From: Desulfovibrio sp. Dsv1
GTDB taxonomy: Bacteria; Desulfobacterota; Desulfovibrionia; Desulfovibrionales; Desulfovibrionaceae
Assembly: GCA_000403945.1 (NCBI GenBank)
Contig: APFI01000015.1
Coordinates: 1-10,548, forward strand
Direction: 5' to 3'
Length of the DNA stretch: 10,548 nt
Each line of letters opens with the position of its first letter. Position 1 is the first letter of the stretch. The notes beneath the pieces were generated by a model, which saw only the letters and a program-made list of their open reading frames with translations, searched no databases and was not told the origin of the DNA. A program made the translations under genes and the position numbers. Shown one piece after another: positions 1 to 4,505 of the stretch.

Positions 1-2
1 GC

Positions 3-691
3 GGCTCATTAGAGCCGCTACCGATAGGAATCCCCCGACTTTGGGCGGGGGAGGATGTCAACGAAAAGCTTTATATCATGGGTGGTCTGTCCAGTGTCGA
101 CCGCGCCTTGGTCAAGACGCAGGGCAGCCTGAACAATATCCGGACGATTCATGACAACATGAAGGCAAAAGCCGCCGCCCTGACCTTTACCCAGAAGTTT
201 TTCAAGGGTGACAATCTCTCGCGTGCCACCGAGTTTGACGGTCTGGAAAAGCGCCTTGCGGGCGGTCAGGCCATGACCTATTCCGGCGCATTGACGCTGG
301 CCAGGGTTGACGAACTGATTGACGCCGTTGTGGGCGGGCCGACCATACTCTTCATGAGCAAGGGGACCAGGCGGCAGGTGAACGCCCTCATGCGGGCCGC
401 CGGACAGGCCACGGAAGTTGTCGCGGACGCTTTCGGGCGTCAGATTCCCGCCTACGCGGGCATTCCTGTCGGCATCATTGAAGAGGACAAGGACGGCTAC
501 GCCATCCTTGCCGATGGTGAGATTTACGCCGTGCGCATGGGCGTGCGGGAATACGTTTCCGGCCCCCAGGCTGGCGGCATGGAGGTTGTCGATCTGGGGC
601 TGAACCGGACCCAGTACGAAACCCTTATCGAATGGATTTGCGGCATCGCCGTGTCCATCCGAAAGCCGCCGCCCGCTTGAGCGCCGAGTAA
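3..691 (+). pseudogene. Major capsid protein, GP7-like HK97-fold family; 5' partial and frameshifted near the C-terminus
   Basis: The reading frame is open to the left edge from position 3, so the N-terminus lies outside the window. Family-like landmarks in order are a GSL..P segment at the edge, LYIMGG..SVDRALVKTQG, FFKGDN followed by EFDGLEKRL, GGPTILFMSKGTRRQV, EYVSG.QAGGMEV and IEWICGIAV. This family usually ends in a conserved HPRAAARL-type tail. Here the frame instead runs into a short unrelated tail ending with TGA at 678-680. Shifting one base at about 652-657 restores HPKAAARLSAE and a TAA at 689-691, so one base appears to have been lost (GTGTTCCAT to GTGTCCAT). The protein would form the phage head shell. 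The family call is from recalled similarity; the frameshift is read directly from the DNA. Confidence 0.82.
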
Positions 692-859
692 GATTTCCAT
701 TCGCTTCAGAAGGCAAAGTGGGAACCCACCTGATGATATGACCTGTGCGCGCTCCGTGCAGGTGGCCGTACTCCCGGAGAAAAGGTCAATCCGGATAAAC
801 CAGAGTCCGAAAACGCGGAGGGGGAACCCCTCCGTTCCGATATCACGGGGGAAAGAGGC
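692..859. other. 168-bp gap between capsid and minor head genes, with one GC hairpin
   Basis: No convincing complete gene is seen. The frame that leads into the minor head gene stays open back to a TGA near 733-735 and encodes an acidic, proline-rich stretch (KPESENAEGEP). It could be a longer N-terminus or the remains of a small linker gene. A perfect 8-bp stem (816-823 with 827-834, loop GAA) lies inside it. No T-run follows, so it is not an obvious terminator. Confidence 0.4.
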
Positions 860-1516
860 ATGCCCGACAATCCGAACAGAAAAATTTATGACGAGCCCCT
901 GAAGCTCGCCCACCTGGTGGAAGCTCGCGCCAATGGCTGTCTGATGATCTGGTCAGTGTCCTTGAGGACGTACGGTTCTCTCTGGTGGCCCGCATGATAG
1001 CCCTGCGGGAGCGATATTTGGACGATCAGCCCTCTTGCCCGGCGCATTGCCTACCTTGAAGCGCAGCGGGAAGCGGTGGACGCCCTGATCCGTGAAACCT
1101 GCGAGGGCATGGAAAGTTCGATCCGGTCCGCCGCCAAAGATACCATGCGGGCTGCCGGGGCCGCTCAGGCCAAAATCCCGCAGACCGCCTTCGGCTTTGG
1201 CGACGGCGCAATCAATGTGACCTCTGGCGTGGTTGCCGCGTGGGCGGCCACCACCACTGTGGACGGCCTGCTTCCCAAAGAATGGCTTGCAACCCTGGGC
1301 AAGTCCACGGCTGACCGTATCGTTGCGGCCGGGCGTGATGCCATGATTCTGGGTTTGGGAACGCGAAAGACCGCCGCCCTTTTGCGTGAAAAGGGCATCA
1401 ACGGCAGTGTGCCAGGGCTCCGGAACCTGGCCCGCACCTTTCTCATGTCCGCATCCAACGAAGCGCGGGACTCCGCAGTGGAAAGAGTGCTGGGCGATAT
1501 GCTCAAGGAGTGGCGC

Positions 1517-1519
1517 TAG
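1517..1519 (+). other. In-frame amber codon inside the minor head gene
   Basis: TAG separates two stretches in the same frame that join without a gap into one family-like sequence (EWR / VATLNGRTCPVCG). The GTG directly after it is the ordinary valine codon of this motif and has no ribosome site of its own. Confidence 0.75.
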
Positions 1520-1797
1520 GTGGCCACGCTGAACGGACGGACGTGCCCAGTCTGCGGCGCTGACGACCATCGCTTCTTCCCTGTGGACAAAGAGAAGCCC
1601 CGCCTTCCCCGGCATGTCCCGGCCACACGGGAACTCGGCCAGCAGGACAAGGTGGAGCGCCCGGCCACAAAGCACGAGGCGCGGAAGGTTCGCCACAGGG
1701 ATGGAAGCGCGTCCACGCGTTACAGGCCGATTGAAAGGCGCAAGACCACAGAGAACTACAACCAGTGGCTCAATCGCCAGCTGAAAGAGGACCCGGC

Positions 1798-1902
1798 CTT
1801 TGTGCGCTCAATCTTGGGCAAGGCCTGCTTTGGCGTCCGCCGTAGCCAAGGTTATCAGTCGCATCAGCTTTGTGCGCTCAATCTTGGGCAAGGCCTGCTT
1901 TG
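1798..1902 (+). repeat. 35-bp perfect direct repeat, copies 70 bp apart, from a 70-bp insertion
   Basis: The copies are 1798-1832 and 1868-1902 and are identical over 35 bp. The 35 bp between them (1833-1867) is not repeated here. Removing 70 bp (1833-1902) rejoins FVRSILGKACF to ELFESGKITLEKM in one frame. Seventy is not a multiple of three, so the insertion itself shifts the frame. The pattern suggests a duplication carrying filler DNA, or a template-switch error. Confidence 0.88.
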
Positions 1903-2018
1903 AACTTTTCGAGTCCGGCAAGATCACCCTGGAAAAAATGACCGTTGACGGGCGCATCAGGCGGCTTTCCGAGCTTGCCTAGCGGTCGCTATGGACATGG
2001 GCGCGGATTGTGGCTATC

Positions 2019-2024
2019 TATAAT
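2019..2024 (+). promoter_or_regulatory. Possible -10 box upstream of the small membrane protein genes
   Basis: A perfect TATAAT lies 11 bp before ATG 2036. The best -35-like box, TGGACA at 1992-1997, is 21 bp away, which is too far for a standard sigma-70 site. If used, the transcript would be almost leaderless. Confidence 0.25.
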
Positions 2025-2035
2025 GTAAGCTCGGG

Positions 2036-2224
2036 ATGAAGAAATCTTTCTACTGGATTGAAGACCTGATGCGGGATGATGATGACTGTAAATACTGGTC
2101 TGGTATTTTCGGAATGGCTGGAGCCGCATGTCTGGCAGTCGCCTTCATTGAACCCAGTGCATTGGCTCTGGGTACGGACGTTGTCTTCTGCCTTTATGGG
2201 CTTCGCTTTAATCGAAAGGGGTGA
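2036..2224 (+). CDS. Small hydrophobic phage-type protein, possibly holin-like
   Basis: This is a 62-residue protein with a charged N-terminus containing MRDDDDCKYW. A mostly hydrophobic stretch follows at about residues 23-55 (GMAGAACLAVAFI, then ALALGTDVVFCLYG), and the end is basic (RFNRKG). It could form one long or two short membrane segments. I do not recognise the family. A small membrane protein after phage structural genes suggests a holin or other lysis-module part, but this is inference from size and position only. The ribosome site before ATG 2036 is weak (CTCGGG). The frame is intact, unlike its neighbours, and it lies 5 bp ahead of the next small gene. Confidence 0.5.
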   Translation: MKKSFYWIEDLMRDDDDCKYWSGIFGMAGAACLAVAFIEPSALALGTDVVFCLYGLRFNRKG

Positions 2225-2229
2225 CGCAC

Positions 2230-2328
2230 ATGGTCAACACCATTATCTTCTTTTTGTTGCTTGCAGCCATCATGGGCGTATTCGGCTATCTGGCATTTCG
2301 CCGTAAGGGCGGCAAACAGGAATCTTAG
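2230..2328 (+). CDS. 32-residue single-span membrane protein
   Basis: The frame from ATG 2230 to TAG 2326-2328 encodes a hydrophobic core at residues 4-22 (TIIFFLLLAAIMGVFGYLA) followed by a basic, soluble tail (FRRKGGKQES). AAAGGGG lies about 7 bases before the start and overlaps the end of the upstream gene, which supports coupled translation. The topology is typical of tiny phage membrane proteins: N-terminus out, basic tail in. The function is unknown. The clear ribosome site, clean frame and terminator about 30 bp downstream support a real gene despite its length. Confidence 0.5.
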   Translation: MVNTIIFFLLLAAIMGVFGYLAFRRKGGKQES

Positions 2329-2357
2329 CCGCCGCCCAACAAAATCATCTCTTTTCA

Positions 2358-2382
2358 AGGCCCCCTTCCGCAGGGGGCTTTT
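2358..2382. terminator. Intrinsic terminator, probably bidirectional, between convergent genes
   Basis: A 7-bp stem GCCCCCT / AGGGGGC (2360-2366 with 2372-2378) has loop TCCGC and is followed on the + strand by TTTTCT. It ends + strand transcription from the small membrane genes. The regulator gene on the - strand ends at 2383, so the hairpin may serve it too, though the - side tail is poorer in T. Confidence 0.78.
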
Positions 2383-2586
2383 CTACCCGTCCACCTCGTT
2401 AAACAAGTCCTTGACCTTCACGCCCAGCGCCCCGGCGATAGCTTCCAGCGTCGACAGGCGGCACTCGCGGATAAGCGGGCCGCGGGCGCGTTGAAGCGTT
2501 TCTAGAGCGCGGCATGTTTGCTCTTGAAGCGCCCGGACTGTGATATTTTTTCCTTTCATGAATGTCTTTAAATTGCTGACTATCAT
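2383..2586 (-). CDS. Small Cro/C1-type helix-turn-helix regulator
   Basis: The 67-residue protein from ATG 2586 matches a compact phage Xre-type DNA-binding domain. It starts MIVSNLKTFM, carries a helix-turn-helix around residues 13-45 (ITVRALQEQT...LQRARG), then LSTLEAIAGALGV and the characteristic VKDLF end. An upstream in-frame ATG at 2613 would add nine residues (MEQKGGGKN). I prefer 2586 because GGTGGAAAG lies just before it and the family normally starts here. It is divergent from the recombinase, with overlapping promoters between them, so it probably represses that promoter. The frame is intact. Whether it still acts is unknown. Confidence 0.75.
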   Translation of the reverse strand: MIVSNLKTFMKGKNITVRALQEQTCRALETLQRARGPLIRECRLSTLEAIAGALGVKVKDLFNEVDG

Positions 2587-2609
2587 ATTCTTTCCACCGC
2601 CTTTTTGTT

Positions 2610-2638
2610 CCAATATGCCAGAATTTTTTTGACGACAA
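2610..2638 (-). promoter_or_regulatory. Candidate promoter for the helix-turn-helix regulator
   Basis: On the - strand a -35-like TTGTCG (2633-2638) is 17 bp from a weak -10-like TATTGG (2610-2615). The -35 box shares bases with the opposing recombinase -35 box. Confidence 0.35.
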
Positions 2639-2657
2639 TAACAGGGTATATTAGAAC
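2629..2657 (+). promoter_or_regulatory. Candidate promoter for the serine recombinase
   Basis: TTGACG (2629-2634) is separated by 17 bp from TAGAAC (2652-2657). A short inverted repeat, ATTAG / CTAAT, spans about 2650-2666 over the start region and could be an operator half-site pair. Confidence 0.45.
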
Positions 2658-2687
2658 AAGCCTAATGCAACGAACGAAACCACAAAG

Positions 2688-2695
2688 GAGGTTCC
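2688..2695 (+). promoter_or_regulatory. Strong ribosome binding site of the recombinase
   Basis: AAAGGAGG is a near-perfect Shine-Dalgarno sequence 7-8 bases before ATG 2699. It fixes the start of this gene. Confidence 0.8.
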
Positions 2696-2698
2696 GCC

Positions 2699-3380
2699 AT
2701 GAAGAAAGCGGTGGGGTATATCCGGGTATCCACAGAAGGGCGGGCCGAAAGGGGCGTCAGCCTTGAAGCCTCGCAGGCCAAGATTGAGGCCTACGCCGCG
2801 CTGAAGGACCTCCACCTTGTGGAAATCGTGGAAGACGCCGGAGTCTCTGCCAGGAGCCTAAACCGTCCCGGCATGCAGTGGCTGCTGGGCATGGTCCACA
2901 GGAAAAAGGTGGAGGCTGTCGTTATCCTCAAGCTGGATCGCATGTTCCGCAATACCGTGGACGCACTCCAGACCACGCAGGTTTTTGACAGGAAGGGCGT
3001 GGCGCTGCACTCCATTCAGAAGAATCTGGACACGCAGAGCGCCTTGGGCCGCTTCTATTTCACCCTTGGGGCCTCCCTTGGCCGAAATGGAGCGCGGCGT
3101 CATTGGGGAGCGCACAAAGACCGCCCTTGTCCGCTTCGCCAAGAAGGAAAAGGGCGACGTGGTAAGCTGATTCACGCCATACGGCTACCAGCGGCACGGG
3201 AACAAGCTTGCGCCCAACCAGCACGAGCAGGACGCCTTGGCGTTTATGCGCAGCATGAAGGATGCCGGAAAGAGCTTCCAGCAGGTCGCCGACGTTCTCA
3301 ACGCCAAGGGCATCAGGACAAAATCCGGCGGCGTTTTGGATCGCGTGAGGGTTTTCAGGATCATGAAGGTAGCCGCCTAA
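2699..3380 (+). pseudogene. Serine recombinase (resolvase/invertase family), frameshift plus nonsense codon
   Basis: The N-terminal resolvase domain is clear: YIRVST carries the nucleophile Ser11, LDRMFR at residues 79-84 supplies the conserved Asp/Arg set, and GRFYFTL follows at about 118. An extra G at 3080-3081 shifts the frame after ASL (residue 127). The next frame resumes the family sequence with LAEMERGVIGERTK, the helix linking the catalytic and DNA-binding parts. A TGA at 3168-3170 then interrupts it; a CGA to TGA change would explain it. The same frame continues FTPYGYQRHG and ends with RTKSGG...VFRIMK and TAA 3378-3380. The restored protein is about 227 residues, a small serine recombinase with a short recombinase-type C-terminus. 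The apparent 356-residue frame from 2699 is a read-through into wrong sequence. The active enzyme would have been the element's integrase, invertase or resolvase. Confidence 0.85.
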
Positions 3381-3397
3381 CATCGACAAAAAGGAGT

Positions 3398-3761
3398 GTC
3401 AAAACATATCCCATATCCACCATTGCGGAAACAGTCAGGGGCTTGAACAGCGCCGTCAGCACCGAAGACTACGATCTGGCGCTCAGCCAGAATACTCTGG
3501 GACTCTTTCCATCTTCAGATCATGCTGGTCGAAATTTTCAAGTGTTCGGAGAAAAATGGAGCCGATTTGACCCTGAGCGACAATGGCATACGCGGGCTTG
3601 CCATGATTATGGACCATTGCGCCGATATGACAGTCAATGCCATTGGCATTTTACCCTCAAAAGAGGGTCTCGCCACCGAAAGCGGAGGTCGAACAGCAAG
3701 GGCTATAGAAAGGATGGTGAAGGTTGGGATAAAAAAGGGCCTACAGAGTTTTTATCCCTAA
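3398..3761 (+). pseudogene. Phage-type hypothetical protein, frameshifted, start uncertain
   Basis: AAGGAG at 3391-3396 lies downstream of the recombinase stop, but no normal start codon follows at useful spacing in the coding frame. The first part reads YPISTIAETVRGLNSAVSTEDYDLAL and SQNTLGLF. One extra C at about 3509-3510 shifts the frame. The second part reads HLQIMLVEIFKCSEKNGADL, then LSDNGIRGLAMIMDHCADMTVNAIGI, and ends with TAA 3759-3761. The whole is about 120 residues, soluble and helical, with no motif I can name. It resembles small proteins seen in regulatory or accessory regions of Desulfovibrio prophages, from memory only. The lost start and the frameshift suggest it is dead. 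Confidence 0.55.
3726..3758. repeat. Perfect 10-bp inverted repeat beside the tRNA 3' end
   Basis: GGGATAAAAA (3726-3735) pairs exactly with TTTTTATCCC (3749-3758) across a 13-base loop. It overlaps the end of the phage gene and lies 17 bp downstream of tRNA-Arg. It could end tRNA transcription on the - strand or mark a site at the element's end. No T-run follows the stem. Confidence 0.45.
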
Positions 3762-3774
3762 GTCTTTGATTTAA

Positions 3775-3851
3775 TGGCGCGCCCGAAGAGATTCGAACTC
3801 CTGACCTACAGGTTCGTAGCCTGTTGCTCTATCCAGCTGAGCTACGGGCGC
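3775..3851 (-). tRNA. tRNA-Arg (anticodon ACG), CCA encoded
   Basis: The - strand folds into a full cloverleaf of 77 nt. The acceptor stem is GCGCCCG / CGGGCGC with seven pairs. The D arm is GCTC...GAGC. The anticodon stem ACAGG / CCTGT encloses loop CTACGAA with anticodon ACG. The T arm AGGAG / CTCTT carries TTCGAAT, and discriminator G plus CCA are encoded. It reads CGU-type arginine codons after A34 deamination. Its 3' end faces the prophage, the orientation expected if the element integrated there. Confidence 0.96.
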
Positions 3852-3861
3852 ATACCTAGAA

Positions 3862-3890
3862 ACATTATTCTAAACGGTGTTATTTGTCAA
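3862..3890 (-). promoter_or_regulatory. Promoter of tRNA-Arg
   Basis: On the - strand a perfect -35 box TTGACA (3885-3890) is followed by 17 bp and TAATGT (3862-3867). An AATAAT alternative sits 2 bp closer to the -35. Transcription would start a few bases before the tRNA 5' end at 3851. The region is AT-rich, unlike its surroundings. Confidence 0.7.
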
Positions 3891-3917
3891 GCATTATTTG
3901 TAAATATTTTTACTTAT

Positions 3918-3974
3918 TTGCCGGTAAAATGCCAAAGTTTTTTCCGTCCAATGACGACCTGAAAACACCGGCAA
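3918..3974. terminator. Nested hairpin downstream of rpsT, possible terminator
   Basis: TTGCCGGT (3918-3925) pairs with ACCGGCAA (3967-3974). Inside them GTTTT/GAAAAC-type arms and a CGTC-CAAT-GACG tip can stack. It begins 17 bases after the rpsT stop in the - direction. No T-run follows on the - strand, so it is not a classic intrinsic terminator. Confidence 0.35.
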
Positions 3975-3991
3975 CGCCGCTTCACGTAATC

Positions 3992-4261
3992 TTACTCGGT
4001 TTCAATGCTGTTGACGGCGCGCGCCAGACGCGAAATCTTACGCGCGGCTTTCTTCCAGTGCAGCGCCCCCTTGCCGGCGGCCTTGGCCAGCACTGATGTG
4101 GCGACGGTCAGAGAGGTATCGGCCAAGTTCTTGTCCCTGTCCTGAATTGCGGCGCGTACATCCTTGATGGCGTTTTTCACGCGGGTGCGGGCGGCACGGT
4201 TGCGGGCGGCACGGTTGCGGCTCTGCCTGTAACGTTTGACAGCTGACTTATGGTTGGCCAC
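3992..4261 (-). CDS. rpsT: 30S ribosomal protein S20
   Basis: The 89-residue basic protein starts MANHKSAVKRYRQS, the hallmark of S20, and ends with the conserved KAAGKGALHWKKAARKISRLA region. S20 binds 16S rRNA early in 30S assembly. The length matches the family. The start is GTG 4261, with GGAGG six bases upstream. Within the basic N-terminal helix a 15-bp unit is repeated in tandem (4186-4200 and 4201-4215), giving two RNRAA-type blocks; relatives have a similar basic run, so the length is normal. It has its own promoter and a structured leader. Its nearest downstream gene is tRNA-Arg, which has a separate promoter. Confidence 0.97.
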   Translation of the reverse strand: MANHKSAVKRYRQSRNRAARNRAARTRVKNAIKDVRAAIQDRDKNLADTSLTVATSVLAKAAGKGALHWKKAARKISRLARAVNSIETE

Positions 4262-4365
4262 AGTATTCCTCCACTATGTTGGGCTTGCCCACGCAAGCCA
4301 ATGCTTTCGAAGAAACGACAACGGCACTGTCGCCGTTGATAACAACGCGATGTTGTGAAATAGTA
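4262..4365 (-). promoter_or_regulatory. Structured rpsT leader with three hairpins
   Basis: The untranslated leader carries, in - strand order, a 5-bp hairpin (ACAAC/GTTGT, 4342-4346 with 4352-4356), a 7-bp hairpin (CAACGGC/GCCGTTG, 4319-4325 with 4332-4338) and a 7-bp hairpin (GGCTTGC/GCAAGCC, 4282-4288 with 4293-4299). The last lies just before the ribosome site. S20 regulates its own translation in Escherichia coli, so this leader is a candidate target for S20. That link is inference. Confidence 0.5.
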
Positions 4366-4394
4366 TTTTTAGCTCAAGCCTCCCGACCTGTCAA
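4366..4394 (-). promoter_or_regulatory. Promoter of rpsT
   Basis: On the - strand a perfect TTGACA (4389-4394) is followed by 17 bp and TAAAAA (4366-4371). It implies a leader of about 100 nt before GTG 4261. Confidence 0.65.
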
Positions 4395-4405
4395 GCAATT
4401 TTGCC

Positions 4406-4419
4406 ACGCTGATCAGCGT
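4406..4419. repeat. 14-bp perfect palindrome upstream of the rpsT promoter
   Basis: ACGCTGATCAGCGT is fully self-complementary and lies 11 bp upstream of the rpsT -35 box. Read on the + strand it forms a GATC-loop hairpin followed within 8 bases by TTTTT, so it could also stop + strand transcription. It could alternatively be an operator. Confidence 0.45.
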
Positions 4420-4442
4420 TGGATCTTTTTGCGTTTGAACTT

Positions 4443-4485
4443 GATGCACGGCGGGATTTTCTGTAAAACCGCGCCGCCGTGCATC
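4443..4485. terminator. Strong 12-bp hairpin after glyS
   Basis: GATGCACGGCGG (4443-4454) pairs perfectly with CCGCCGTGCATC (4474-4485). The 19-base interior can pair further (TTTT/AAAA). It starts 20 bases after the glyS stop and probably ends or protects the glyS transcript. There is no T-run on either strand, so termination would not be of the classic type. Confidence 0.5.
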
Positions 4486-4505
4486 CGGCATTGAAAATGG
4501 CGATT

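Larger units (their letters stand above)
860..1981 (+). pseudogene. Phage minor head / head morphogenesis protein, Mu gpF - SPP1 gp7 type, multiply disrupted
   Basis: This protein normally sits at the portal and assists head assembly. ATG 860 follows a GGGGGAAAG ribosome site. Four lesions separate recognisable pieces. (1) The frame moves by one base at about 930-942, between VEARANG and DDLVSVLEDVRF. (2) One extra T at about 1035 precedes ARRIAYLEAQREAV. (3) An in-frame TAG at 1517-1519 interrupts LKEWR-*-VATLNGRTCPVCGA, where relatives carry a second tryptophan; TGG to TAG is a one-base change. (4) A 70-bp insertion at about 1833-1902 breaks FVRSILGKACF-ELFESGK. With these repaired the protein continues to LSELA and TAG at 1979-1981, about 350 residues. 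The CPVCG motif of the family is present, but the following CRC-type motif is not visible. Stretches such as GTG 1520-1903 or 1800-1982 are fragments, not separate genes. Confidence 0.82.

Noticed and set aside
640..660. Programmed frameshift in the capsid gene
   Set aside because: No slippery heptamer is present at GCCGTGTCCATCC, and frameshifting at the capsid end is not a known strategy in this family.
1517..1519. TAG as pyrrolysine or programmed read-through
   Set aside because: The same gene carries three other lesions, so a plain nonsense change is simpler.
953..1696. 247-codon - strand frame opposite the minor head gene
   Set aside because: It is a shadow of the + strand gene, which has recognisable family motifs; the antisense product has none.
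3168..3170. TGA in the recombinase as selenocysteine
   Set aside because: Selenoproteins occur in this group, but recombinases do not use selenocysteine, no obvious SECIS-like hairpin follows, and the gene already has a frameshift.
3649..3668. ACCCTC-AAAA-GAGGGT hairpin as a terminator
   Set aside because: It lies inside coding sequence (ILPSKEG) and has no T-run.
2699..3769. A single 356-residue recombinase
   Set aside because: Beyond residue 127 the translation is out of frame with the family; the correct C-terminus lies in the next frame.
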